A stretch of 64,000 nt of DNA from Rutstroemia sp. NJR-2017a BVV2 (GCA_002946415.1 NJPS01000059.1:186001-250000); one strand, 5' to 3'. Positions 45,701-56,756 are shown, counted from the stretch's first letter. The notes: generated from the letters alone by a model not told the origin. A program made the numbers and translations.

Positions 45701-46723
45701 CGTGTCCTCGCAACAGAAATAATCAAATCACTCTTTGGAATCGAGCATCTGTTGTTAAAGACTGAGAATCTTATGACCAGGCTACGGCTCTGGAACTTGC
45801 GATTCGATGCCAATTGTGAAGAAATCATACGAAGAGTCTCAACATCAGCCACTATCAAACGTCACTCCCAGAACGAGGAGCGACTGCCAGAGTTAAAATA
45901 CCCGTCTGTAGCCAAGCAAATAAAGAATTCTGATGGCCTGTCCCTAGAAGAAAATTGGGAGGAGGAAGTCCCTGCTACGGTAACAGATAAACCTCAATCT
46001 GATGAAGAGTCGGAAGAGTCAATGTCAAACGCAGAAAGTAAAGCAAGCATCAATTCTAACATCAAAATATCTGCAATGAGTCGAAGTCCTGGAAATAAAG
46101 ATGAACGACAAAAAGGAACTTATCAGGGATCGGACCCGACTAGTCAAAATCAAGTTTCTGCGGCAAAGCCAGAAGAAACTACCGCAACTGCAGACACGCA
46201 AAGGAAGTCCGAAAGCTGGGGCACTTCTTGGAATTCTGGGGGTGTTTCCTGGGACACCTATGTCAAGAAGGAGGGAGAGACGAAAAAAGCCGAAGCAGAC
46301 GGCAAAGGGAAGATGATAGATGATGGCAGGGATTCCTTCATGCCTACCAAGATGGAGAAGAAGAAATACGAGCATGATTTGGAACGGTTATGGTCGAATC
46401 CGATAACTGAAGAGACAAACGAGATCACCACAGAGAATAAGCCCAAGCCAGAAACAACCCCTCGAGCGGAATTTGAACCGAAAAATCCATCTCAAGCGAT
46501 ACGAATACGGGCCACGGCTCCAGAACCCCCAACAATCTCTCCAGAGCGAGAGCACGCCATTACCACTGCACCGCAAGATTCAATATCAAAGAGTGATCAG
46601 ACTCGCAACTTAACCAGACGCATACCGCGGACAGAGGCGCTACGCCTGGTCGATTCGACTATGGAGTATTTGGGCAAAATGCATCTGGAATCGCTACCTG
46701 AGATGACCGAAGAAGAAGATTGA
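42767..46723 (+). CDS. HeLo-domain protein with internal E2 ubiquitin-conjugating (UBC) domain
   Basis: Exons 42767-42895 and 42956-46723, with a 60-nt intron (GTAGGA, ACTAAC branch, TGTAG), give 1298 residues. HeLo domain, residues 1 to about 220: hydrophobic first helix MEAAGLVLGVLGVAGLFSAC, then DFSEDFDILCTLLVTQRVQF, AIWGELVGL and TKVTRWAVHDSAQFEKQVSR. HeLo domains are membrane-targeting cell-death domains (HET-S type). E2 domain, residues about 379-540: RIREAGVPFVSAAPIGDN, SILASIEGPPETPYEGGIFW-like strands, His442-Pro443-Asn444, catalytic Cys452 at the canonical spacing, and PDVDDPLVPEIAQAYLENY. About 28 extra residues separate Cys452 from the WSLGALL helix. A third block (770-1000; PPGYSLKHWDPAEEPILVLG to RLWNLRFDANCEEI) also looks conserved. 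The tail is charged and disordered. No amyloid motif or NLR was seen. Confidence 0.85.
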
Positions 46724-47166
46724 TGTATGATGCTTGTGAATACTTATGTCTGTATTTTTCACAACCCGTGTAGAAGTTTAGGCTCGGGTACTGTAGTTTT
46801 GGAAGGGGCGTCGTATCTAGGGGTTGGACATGTAGTGTTGGGTTTGGTAGCCCCACGTGTGGTTGATAGCATTATGAGGACAAAGAGGCGCAAACGGAGC
46901 TCTGCGCAGGATTGGACATTGCATATATTATGGACATCAGTTCAGATACAGCTCACCGAAGGAAAATTTCTCTGTAACTACAGATATCCACACGCCGACT
47001 CGCTTCCCCTTCCGTTCCTGTTCCCTAGTTCATCCTCCCCAGCGCCATTCTACCTCCAGCATTCCCACATACCATCCCGTCGCCATTTCACCATCATCCT
47101 CATGCACACCCAGCACCCCTCCCTACTCCCCGCCTGCCTCCTCACTGCTCCACTTCTCCCCCCCCC
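46724..47166. other. intergenic, convergent 3' ends
   Basis: 443 bp between the HeLo-E2 gene and the convergent LysM gene. No additional feature was seen. Confidence 0.4.
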
Positions 47167-47856
47167 TTACGAAATCACCGTCACATTCCCCGCCCCCACC
47201 TTACACCCCATCGGCATCGTCAATACCGGCGCCGCCGCATCACTCGCATCACTAAACCGATAACCCGTATTAAACCCAAAGATCTGGCCCACCGTCGTAT
47301 TGAACTCTTCCGCGAGATCCTTATACGTGCCATACGTAAACTTATACGGCATCACCGTACACGTACTCGGCGCGCACTGCGGAAGTTTGACAATCGTGCC
47401 CGCGGTAATAATCTCATCTATACTAGAAACATTGCCCGCACTGGGCAGTGCCGCAACAACTGACGTCGCGAGATTGAACTTCGTCGCAATCAGCGCAAGC
47501 GTGTCGTTGCGCACGGTGGTGTACGTGTGCGGGCCGCCGGCGACGCACGTGCTGGTGCTGTTTGCGGCGGGGGCGACGAGGAGACAGGAATTGTTGTCGG
47601 GGGTGCAGGTTTGTGCGGGGATGATCAGGGTGAAGCCGACGTCGATGTATTGTGCGTCGGGCATGCGGTTAGCACGGGCGATGTCGCAGACGCCGCGAGC
47701 GGTGGCGGCGGCGATGCTGAAGATGGTGTCGGTGGCGGTGACGGCGTAGAGGGAGGTGGTGGTGTTGAGGGTGGAGGGGTCGCAGGTTGAGGTGGAGAGG
47801 GCGAGGGAGGAGAGGTGGGTGAGGAAGAGGAGGAGGGTGGTGGGTGAGAGCTTCAT
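47167..47856 (-). CDS. secreted LysM protein, Ecp6-like effector candidate
   Basis: A single exon of 229 residues starting MKLSPTTLLLFLTHLSSLAL, a clear signal peptide. The open frame extends 56 codons further upstream, but that extension has no signal and no conserved features, so I start at 47856. Three LysM-like units are visible: SLYAVTATDTIFSIAAATAR to FTLIIP; HTYTTVRNDTLALIATKFNL to GTIVKLP; and YKFTYGTYKDLAEEFNTTVG with a GYRF ending before PMGC. Cysteines sit between the units (STCDP, QTCTPDNNSC, STCVAGG, LPQCAPSTC, MGC), as in LysM effectors. LysM domains bind chitin oligomers; such fungal proteins shield walls or hide chitin from host receptors. Length and three-unit layout match the Ecp6 type. 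Very GC-rich. Confidence 0.85.
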   Translation of the reverse strand: MKLSPTTLLLFLTHLSSLALSTSTCDPSTLNTTTSLYAVTATDTIFSIAAATARGVCDIARANRMPDAQYIDVGFTLIIPAQTCTPDNNSCLLVAPAANSTSTCVAGGPHTYTTVRNDTLALIATKFNLATSVVAALPSAGNVSSIDEIITAGTIVKLPQCAPSTCTVMPYKFTYGTYKDLAEEFNTTVGQIFGFNTGYRFSDASDAAAPVLTMPMGCKVGAGNVTVIS

Positions 47857-48701
47857 CTTGGCGGGGGGAGGATTGGGTATATGATGGGAGAGATGCGATG
47901 TGGATGGAGGCTTCGTAAAGCGGATGAGAAAAGATTGAGATGAAGGTTTCGAATATTCAGATGAAACGACGGATGAGTCGAAGGTTTTTGTAAACAAAGC
48001 TTGATGAGTAGCTCTGTGGAGCACTTAGCTACACAGTCCCCTGACCTCCCCCTATCCTTGGCATTAACCGGAGTATCCCCTAATTTCCTGAAAGCAAGGC
48101 TGGGTCTCTCCTCTATATCAAACTTCTCCCACCAATAACAGCACCGCAGAACCACAGTTCCGGGAACAATTCCCGCTCCCGCATACAGTATACGCACACA
48201 CGACAAACAACCCAGACTCCCGCACTGAAACAATCCCACGCCAATCGCCCACAGCAACTACCGAAACAAAATGTGGAGCCGAGCTCACCGTTCAGACGAC
48301 GCAAGGCACATCGTAATGTATTACGAATCTGCGAGTGAGAAACAAAGATAACGGACCGCATCTGCATGTTCCCGCGAGGGTCTAGTGGGGCATGCGGGGT
48401 TGGTGCTTTCTCGGTTTCGGGACCGAAGGTCTTGGCTCGATGATGTAGGGAAGGGATAAAGGCGGTCGCAATGGAATTGTGGCGGGAGAGAACATTCTTG
48501 CGTCTACCCATGGGATAAGGTATCATAGTTGACGCGGCAGTATGTTGGATAAGGAAAGTAGTATAGAAGTGTAACTTTGCACGACGATGCCGCCGGTCAA
48601 ACTGGTAGATGACCCACTGCAAGTATATCTCGGACATCTCGGTGGTTATGATAAAAGGTATAAAATGTAAAATATAGCAGATTATATATCTACAGAAGGA
48701 T
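47857..48701. other. intergenic region upstream of the LysM gene
   Basis: 845 bp between the LysM gene 5' end and the 3' end of the allantoate permease gene. Minus-strand frames at 47853-48257 and 48113-48724 have no recognised features and are probably chance. Confidence 0.4.
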
Positions 48702-50452
48702 CTATAGCGCATAAACAAACTCATGATTTTCCTTGTCGGTCAGATCCAAGAACTCTTGTCTCTCCAACTTCTTATATCCAGGCGCCGCTCTGATCGCCTC
48801 ATTCTTCTTATTCATCCTTCTGTAATACCAATAAATGAAAGCTACGTCGATAGCACACACGCCATAGCAGACAATAATTGTGATCTCCGCCGGTTTGTAA
48901 CGCGGTGCGTCGGATGGTCTGAAAGTCTGGGGACCGATGATGTTGCCCACGCAATAGGCAACGAGATACATGGCTGCGACGGTTGTTTTCTTCGTATATC
49001 CAGCGATGTTGCTGGAGATAAGGGAGAGAATCATGACAAATGCTGTGGGGGAGGCTTGAGTGAGATAATAGCCTGCGAGTCGGCCGTTGTTGTTGGAGAG
49101 GGGAAGGGCGACAATGAGAATCATGCCGAGCATGGCAATGATAAGACCAGAGATGGAGATTAGGATTCGGTGGCCGTATTTATCTCCGAGGTAGCCGCAG
49201 ACGATAAGAGCAACGACTTCGACAGCACCGCCAGGGGTGCCGTACAAGAGAGACTCGTCAGGTGTGTAGCCGAAGGAGACGATCAGTTGGGAGAAGAAGT
49301 TCGAAATACCACCTACAAAATGTTAGTGAGTCAACGCGGTGGCTAGTTGTGAAGATATCATTACCATTCGGTATATCAGCAACCAGAGCATAGAATACAA
49401 ACGCCCATGTCATTGGATCAGATATAGCTTCCATCAATTGGTACATTTTGAAGTGCTTATTTCCAACACCTTGCTGGTTCTTCCTGATCCGCTCGATAGC
49501 CATTAGTCGTTCATGTGGCTTGAGAAACTTGGCGTTAAGTTGATTGTCGGGCATGAAGTACAGGAATATAAATCCGATGGCCACAGTCAGGAGACCAATA
49601 GCCAAGAATACGATCTTCCACGCTTCAATGGCAGCTCCGTGTTTCTTTACGCCAACCGAGATGCCGTATGCTACAAGACCACCAAATATTTGAGCAAAAC
49701 CATTGAAACTGAACCATATTCCGGTTCTTAGTCCTTGTTCTTCTTTTGTGTACCATTGCGATGTAAAGAGAGCAAATCCGGGTGTAACAGCTGCTTCGAA
49801 TAGTCCTAGGAAGAAACGAACGGCTACGGCACCAGCGAAGTCGCTCGTCGCTGCCATACAACACAATGTAGCTCCCCAAGCGATAATGTTAAATGAGGAC
49901 CACTTTGCAAGTGGCAGTCGTTGTAGGAGACGGTTGGTTGGATATTCCCAGACCAAGTAGCCGATATAAAACATGGATCTTGTACTTCAGTCAGCAAATG
50001 GGAATAAGTAGGTGTCCGAGCCAATCATACCCGAGCCATTGGTAGTTGTCGCCCTTCAGATGCAACGAAGTCTTAAGGCCCATGATACTTGCGTATGAAA
50101 GGGTCGTCTTGTCAAGGTAATTGAGTCCGTAAACGACACATAGCATCTGAGTTTACGGGATCAGCAACACGTCTCAAGCCCAGTTTGACCAATACATAAT
50201 TACCGGCATCAAATTCCAATCAATCTTTCGTAGTAACTTCTTCTCCATTTCAGGCGTCATAACAATCATTTCTCCATCATGGCCAGCGAATGCCTTCAAT
50301 GCTTCATCGCCATCATTGGGGTCGGCATGCTTGAACATTGGATCACGTAATTCCCCTTCGCCCAGTGTGGTTTTCTCCTCGAGAGGATGTTGGTTCTTCT
50401 CGAGATCCTTAGGACCACAGATTTCGACATCTTTCTCGTTCGACAGCGACAT
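48702..50452 (-). CDS. MFS transporter, Dal5-like allantoate permease family
   Basis: Four exons: 50452-50204, 50146-50031, 49978-49365 and 49312-48702 (529 residues). The cytoplasmic N-terminus ends EMEKKLLRKIDWNLMPMLCV, the usual entry to the anion:cation symporter group. Then come YGLNYLDKTTLSYASIMGLK, GDNYQWLGSMFYIGYLVWEY with PTNRLLQRLP, RFFLGLFEAAVTPGFALFTS, WYTKEEQGLRTGIWFSFNGF, and later GTPGGAVEVVALIVCGYLGD and RILISISGLI. About 12 membrane segments are present. Family members import allantoate, ureidosuccinate or related small carboxylates, often under nitrogen control. The ATG at 50452 opens a conventional N-terminus; the longer upstream frame lacks a convincing start. The promoter carries the GATA-rich palindrome at 50656-50759. 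Confidence 0.92.
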
Positions 50453-51503
50453 TGTGTCAATCAGTCCAGGTTTGGCCCTCGAGGGATCTGTGTCTCTTGA
50501 TTGAGGAATCAGACCACGACGCGGGGTATGGGAATGGAAAGTGGGGTGCGTGGTGACAGAGTGAGAGCGTTCTGCGACAGGACCGGGCAAAGAGACGGTG
50601 CCAGAGCAGCAAAGAATCTAGATATAAAGATACTTATCCGGCCGAAGGGCCAAGCGATAGACGATAGCAATATCACATCGATAGCACTATCGATGTGATA
50701 ATAGTTTCGTGCTATCAGGCGGCGATCGACGACGCCACGACATGAGCATGGCCGCTATCACTCGAAGACTTTCAGCCAGCAGTGGCATCAACCAATGGCA
50801 TGCAACGCATGGATGATATCAAATTGCATCATCAGCATCATCGCGGAGTAAAACCGAACGGCAAATGAGGGGAAATGGGTCGACACTACCTGGCGCCTCG
50901 CAGCAGACGACGAATACTGTACAAAGTATGTGGAAGAAGTAGGGAGCTTTGTCGAAACAGGAAGGTTGCAGCTGGAAAATTGTCGGGAGAGAAGCTTATC
51001 GATAAGACTACCTCAGGCTAGGACCCTTCTGTCCCTTCTGTTTGTCGTGCTACAATTCAAATGGACATGCAACTCCGCTGTCTCTTTTCGCGCATAGTTA
51101 TTTATCCATTTGGTCTGAGAATGCAGGACGCCGAATATGAGTCGCGAAGAGACATCGACTGCAAAGCGAGAATCCACGGTTTTTGCAGCATGTGGAAACC
51201 AGCGGCGAACGTCTCATAACGCTGGCTTGCCAACCTGAGGTTCTAAGGTTTTGGCTGTCGTTTGGAGCGATATCGCCGTTGCCAGACATTGTGTGTCTTT
51301 CTGCGGAGCCAACTTCTGCCTCTCTGCAACAATTAGCTCCAGCTCTCTGCATGTAGGTCTCGCTGTACATTGACTATTATAGTCAAAAAGTAGGTACCTA
51401 CCACATATCGCCCGCTTCAATTGCTTCCTTACTCGGACTCGCACTTGTCTTGAATTGCCATCTTCAACAACCTACAATCCGTCTGCGACCGCTCTCCTTC
51501 AAT
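50453..51503. other. divergent intergenic region
   Basis: 1.05 kb between the allantoate permease and the next plus-strand gene. Contains the GATA cluster listed separately. No gene was recognised. Confidence 0.45.
50656..50759. promoter_or_regulatory. cluster of GATA-factor-type sites around a 14-bp-arm palindrome
   Basis: Seven sites fit HGATAR on one strand or the other within 105 bp: CGATAG at 50655 and 50662, CGATAG at 50679 and its mirror at 50687, TGATAA at 50696, and inverted TGATAG near 50712 and 50755. The centre is a perfect palindrome, 50671-50700 (arms TATCACATCGATAG, 2-nt spacer). It is 200-310 bp upstream of the allantoate permease start. GATA factors such as AreA control nitrogen-source permeases in fungi, so nitrogen control is a reasonable inference. 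Confidence 0.65.
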
Positions 51504-52055
51504 ATGGCTTCCTCTGCCGCGGATACAGGAACCATTTTCCATCTTATGACAGAAATCCCGCAGATCCACGACTTCAGTCGGTTCGGGCCTTTCCATTCTC
51601 GAAAAGCGATGCTACTTTCGATACAACAAAAATTAGAAGATGAGACACCCATGGGGCTGGACGAATTCATGGATTTTATCTCAGAGCCACCTGGGATTGA
51701 CGGTTTTGAAGGGATGACGACGCGGACAACGGATGGCAATACTCTGAAGATATATGTGCTAGAGGAAAAGAATGCGGAGGTCGCTGCGACACTGCCAGGA
51801 CCTGCTTGGGTTGTGGTCACTGCGAGGTTCAACATGATCCCATACTACCAGAAAGACCACGAAATCGGCCGCACCTACACTTCAGCGGAAGCTGCCAATC
51901 AAGGGGCGAAGGAAATTCTTGTGCAGATGATGCCGGGTGCTAGATATGTGGAGAAGTACGACGAGAAGGGTCTCTTTGTCGGCGCTACTGAGGCTGCTGG
52001 TGAGGCGGTGATGGTGACCGTTAGCTATGACCGCGGACCACTTCCTCCTGTGTAG
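51504..52055 (+). CDS. hypothetical protein, 183 residues
   Basis: A single exon starting MASSAADTGTIFHLMTEIPQ. The ATG at 51504 is preceded by TTCAATATGG; the frame extends upstream only to a non-ATG codon. The protein is soluble and has no signal peptide. Segments GLDEFMDFISEPPGIDGFEG, LKIYVLEEKNAEVAATLPGP, WVVVTARFNMIPYYQKDHEI, ANQGAKEILVQMMPGARYVE and VMVTVSYDRGPLPPV suggest a small alpha/beta fold. I do not recognise the family. The 3' flank has an AATAAA-like signal (GTCAATAAAGG) 14 nt after the stop, consistent with a real gene. Confidence 0.6.
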   Translation: MASSAADTGTIFHLMTEIPQIHDFSRFGPFHSRKAMLLSIQQKLEDETPMGLDEFMDFISEPPGIDGFEGMTTRTTDGNTLKIYVLEEKNAEVAATLPGPAWVVVTARFNMIPYYQKDHEIGRTYTSAEAANQGAKEILVQMMPGARYVEKYDEKGLFVGATEAAGEAVMVTVSYDRGPLPPV

Positions 52056-52740
52056 GCAGGGAGATAACTACCGTCAATAAAGGAGTTTTTTGGGTAGCCA
52101 TCTACGAATTTTTAGGAAAAGTTGCTGCACCAATCCGAGACACATGCTTCAAGAAAAGTGGAAAACTTCCAATACTTGCAGACGACAGGATCATAAAGGT
52201 GCTGAGGCGGGGATGCCGTCGAACGAAGAAAACCGATGACAACTCCACCACTGGCTATTTAGTTGTATTTCCGAACTCGATAGCCTACATGGCTCATGGA
52301 TAAGATTACACACCAAGACCTATATCCGTGCCAGGAGGGAAAGAGAGCCATACTGACGGGTGTCACGTTGTTATTGCTGACGCCAAGCTTCTGCTGACAC
52401 TGGCAATTTATGACCTCCTTTATCACTACCTTTCAGTCATATCGGCGCAAGGCACCTAACGCCAGTTATCCAGCCTTACGGCATGCAATGAACTGTCCAT
52501 CTCATTACACGGCGCGCGCTCTTCCCGACTTGCAGCAATCTAGTTCTCATCTTTGTCTTCCCAAAATATCTCCGTTCCAGATCTCGTACGCCTTATCTGT
52601 GCCACAAGGGTCTAGCGTTGTAACGTAAAATAGTGGATTGTCCCACTTTCCAGATAGTTGGGTTGCCCTGTGTTCCCGCTGTCCTCGCATGTCTTCCTGT
52701 CGAGAGGTTGGACGACACCGAATCGATGTACGGCAGGATT
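52056..52740. other. intergenic, convergent 3' ends
   Basis: 685 bp between the 183-residue gene and the convergent double-HET gene. The frames at 52410 and 52633 are weak; the second overlaps the last exon of the HET gene antisense. Confidence 0.4.
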
Positions 52741-55700
52741 TTATTTGATTATAAAGTCTTGAATTTCTATATTCCCAAGCTCTTGCATCAGCGCTCCCTG
52801 CATGATTCCATGGACATCTATCTAGAGGTCAGTGAATTGGCTCAATAAGAAAATAGCTTCGGGGACTTCGTTGTAAACTTACAGCATTCTCCGAGGATGC
52901 GATACTCGTCTGTACCTTCAACCTTCCTCATGACATGCGGAACTTTTGCCCCTAGAAATATCACTACAGGATCCCCTTTCGCAGTTGTGATTGGTCCTCT
53001 GCCGATGTATCCACGTTTGGTGATGAAGAAACGACTGATGTATGTAGTAGTTTTAAAGGCGTTCAACACTTGGACCCGACCCTCATCGTCTGGAAGCACC
53101 ACAGGGTCTATTTCATCGTCTAGAGGTGTTGCTTGATATCTCAGATCTTTAGGATCGCCGCCATTGCCATCACTGGTGTCATCATCGTCATCGATTTCCT
53201 CGGCCTCTTTATCTTCCAATCCATATATATCGTAGCTAATAGGCTGGCCTAGGGAAATCGTTTGATTGAACGCGTTCTTAAGGTCCGTGAGATCTTTCCC
53301 GTAGAGATTTCTGGAACGTCGAGATGCTGAACAGAGCCTCCATTCCTGTACATGTCTAAAACTCCACTCTTCACTCGCAGTACATTCTATTTCGTCAACA
53401 ATCGCACCTCGAACCATTAGAAGCATTTCTTCGTCTAGCAATCTGAAGACTGGCCTAGTATTCCCTGCAGCTTTGAATCGTTTACGCCGAGAAGTTTCCT
53501 CGGCTAAGAGGACAGACCGTGCCATCCTGCTATCAACTGGCTTTATTGACCAGTTTGGGAGCCAGGACGGCCAAGTGGTTTGGTCACGAATTTTCCCCTG
53601 GAGTTATCAGTTAAATTGAATGAATGTTGTTCTACTTTCTCAATCCTTAGGCACTTACAATTGGGTCCGTATGGTAATGATTGCGCACTTCACAAGCAGT
53701 CAGAACATCAATGTTCCCTTCCGTATCAAGAATGTGTTGGAAGATATCACGACTGATGTAGAATAGATCTCTGTCATAGTCAGGCTTTCCGAGAGAAGCA
53801 CCGGTGCTAATGATGCCTAGTACACCGAAGACATAATCCTGTTTCATCGTCGCGGAACGCTCGCGGCTCAGGAGCATTCCGGCCAGAGGAGACGGCATTC
53901 GGCCGCTTTGTATTTCCCATCGAAGCGTAAGAAAACGCTCCAGGGGTGAATCGTCATTATATTCTCCATAGTTGTATGACTCTTGTGGGATAGTCCGCTT
54001 CCATTCTCGTAAAAAGAGGAAGAGGAGGGTTTGGAAGTAAACGACGTAACCTCCGTGACACAAAAGCATGTTGCGACCTAGTAAAGCTTCCTGCATGGTC
54101 CAGACCCGAGTCCAATAGCTGCGAGTGAATAATTCCTTGTAAGAGTGGAGGTTCATCCAACCGCGCGAGAGTTCTTGAAATTTCTTGAGGACGGGTTGCT
54201 CCTTGTCATTGCTTCCGACTTCATACAAGGGAGAGAACAAGAACATCTCGAACGTTGACAGATTATCCATAACGAAGGATGTAGGGTCCTCCATACCCAC
54301 CAGGTCGTACCTTGGCGGCATAGTCTCTTTGTCATCTACCCATATCAAGACACATCCAGCCCTATTATATATGGGACCCATCATCCCAACTTGGTGATTC
54401 TTTTCGGAAGCATTGCTCTGATCAATGCACAGTGCGTCTACCCAGAGCAGTGCCGGGACGCTTGGATCACGTAATTCTTTCAGTGCCTCGAAAAGACTAG
54501 GGCCAACATTCCTCCTCTTTCCGCCTAAGAAAATACTCCTCGGTGGGTTGGGGTTACCCCAAACATAAGACAGGGCCATGTAAGGATAACTCTCGACTCC
54601 TTGCTTTTGCCAGTAATCGAGGTCCAAAACAAAGACGTCGCAATAGATATCTGCCGAAGGATCTCTGCTTGGGTGGAGCAACAAGACTCGGATTTGCTGA
54701 CAATTTGGCTTCAGTGGTTCATACACGTAGGTTGCACTTTCACCCTCCGCGGAATCTGCCGCTTCCTGATCACTTGTCGTTGTTTTTTGGTTTGAACGAG
54801 CAGCTTTGAGAATGGCCTGTGATCGCTCGTACTTATGGAAGGCACCCGCTGCAATAAGTACGCCAAGCCAAGCATCCAAAGCCCTGTCGGAGTCGCTGAG
54901 CCCGCCAAAGAGCTGAGCGCTGTCGGAGAGGTCAGCGCTGGGGAGGCCATTTGAATCAGAGCTTGGGCTACTGCTCGATTTTTTTGCTGCTGCATGGTGA
55001 CGCTCTTTGCTATCACGCTTCATTTTCCAAAAACATCTGTTCTTGTATCGATTGCACAACCGGACGCTAAGGCCGGTGAGCACACGTCCCGCTTTTGACG
55101 CTTCTGATTTGTTTGTCAACCAATAAAGCACATCTTGTGGGTGCGCGAACATGGGGCCGTAGCCCCAAGTGATCTCATCCTGTTGGTGACTAGTTCTGTC
55201 CCCTTCAAATTCCTCGTAGAAAACCTCTCGAAAACTCTCAGGTATCTTGCCCGGAATTTGGAGCAATATCTGATCAAACCAGACGGGATAGTCATAGCGA
55301 AGCCTCGGGAGTGTAAACCTTAGCGTGTAGACAAAGGTCGAAAAGATATCCCAGCTCATGCCATATCTACCGCACCGAAACGATGCCTTCGCAGGGATGC
55401 CAAGCTGGATAATAGCCTCGATGCGTTCCCAATGCCACCAAGAGAGGTTGAAGAGAGGCTGGCTGCTAGATAAAGCATTCTCAATATAGGGAATGCGAAG
55501 TTTTTTTTCCAACTGCTCTGACTTCTCGACGGACGTTCTGGGCCGCGCGAGCGTTGGAAGTAACGCCACGGCCGAGAACGCAACTCGGGAGAGTGGGGTA
55601 TCTTCTCCCAGCCATATGATCATCTCTCTTGCGGCAATGTGGATGTCGGCATTATCTTTAATCACAACCCTGGGATCACTGGGATATGGTTCTCCGAGAC

Positions 55701-56076
55701 AAAGGGATTGTACCCACAAATATCGACCTTCGCTGGGGAGGCGTAAATGACGAAGGGCTGATTCCAGGATTACTGTAACCAGGACGTCCTTCCCATCGAG
55801 TTGGATCAATTTCGAGGGTGTAATGTCAATATCTAGGTAGGAGATTGCATCAAAGGGCGGCGGGTTTTGACCGTTGGAAGATATTGAGAGTAGATCACAG
55901 GTGATCTGGGAGTCTTGCTCCTCGGAAGAGTGTAGCAAAACTAGCCGAATATCCTTTGAAGTTGTCAATCCAAAATCTGAGGCTCATCTTTACCATGAGG
56001 TATAACCGAAGACGGAATATGAGGGAGGGGAAGTAGTGGGATGATTAGAATTATTTGCAACCTTCAAGTCCGCCAT
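52741..56076 (-). CDS. protein with two HET domains
   Basis: Main exons: up to 55968-53659, 53597-52883 and 52817-52741, joined by introns with GTAAGT donors. The ORF at 55968 opens without an ATG, so a short first exon starting at ATG 56076 (MADLKVANNSN) is likely; its splice is unresolved. The first HET-like part (IRLVLLHSSEEQDSQITCDL, FDAISYLDIDITP, YLWVQSLCLGEPY) is degenerate. The second, from about residue 424 of the open frame, is canonical: IRVLLLHPSRDPSADIYCDV, YPYMALSYVWGNPNPPRSIF, ALLWVDALCIDQSNASEKNH and SYWTRVWTMQEALLG. The C-terminal part ends RILGECYVHGIMQGAL, typical of HET proteins. HET proteins drive incompatibility-type cell death. The protein exceeds 1030 residues, long for the family. 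It looks intact apart from the start. Confidence 0.82.
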
Positions 56077-56756
56077 ATCGCCACGTGTGTACATAAAACA
56101 ACTGAAGCACGTTCTGGTTGAGGTTTATAGCAATAGAATGACTATTCACAATAGACTTGATATCATTGCTCACTCTGGAATGAGGCATTATAAACAGAGA
56201 AAAAGTCATGTTGGTGCGGTTTCCTTTTATAACCTGAACACACATCCAAACCGCCCACTATTATGAACTCGCCAATTGAAAACTAATTAGACCGGACCTC
56301 TAACCCATCAAGTGGACATCGAACCTGCGCTGCTACCCTAAATGCGTTATTTTCAGGGCGTATGTCAATAATACAGCTTTTTGGAGACTGGCTAGCTCTG
56401 TTACTGGTGGCGAACCTGTAATGACTAATCTATTGTACTCGGTAAGCTGCGTTTTGTTGTTCCCGTGTACAACTCACCTGCGCGATGGTTGGCCCAATTA
56501 CCCTCCATCTCTTCCGTTAGTCTCTGTTTAGAAGAATACTTCATTTCATTTGCGTACATTCTATGGACAGCCTTGCCGGTAGACCAACCAAATCTTATCG
56601 TCTAGCCGGTGCAATGCCCAACGTCTCATCACAGGAAGAGTTTCCCCCCAGAGTAGAAAGTGGCTTTTTTTGCTGCATTTCTGTATGAAGGAGGAAAGCA
56701 AAGGGCGATGCACAGCACAGCACGGATTGCGGGGTACGTAAGCAGACTCATTGGCA
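56077..56756. other. AT-rich flank before the Tc1/mariner copy
   Basis: 680 bp between the double-HET gene and the transposon copy. No gene was recognised. A CCCCCAGAGTAG-type sequence near 56643 and a poly-T run lie next to the transposon. Confidence 0.35.

Noticed and set aside
47857..48024. 56-codon N-terminal extension of the LysM protein
   Set aside because: The extension has no signal peptide and no conserved features, while the internal Met at 47856 opens a perfect signal peptide.
52633..52848. Plus-strand ORF overlapping the 3' end of the double-HET gene
   Set aside because: The minus strand here encodes the last HET exon (YVHGIMQGALMQELG), so the plus frame is antisense.
56290..56345. 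Possible tRNA T-arm (GGTTCGA on the minus strand)
   Set aside because: The flanking bases do not pair to form a T stem, and no acceptor or anticodon arm could be built.
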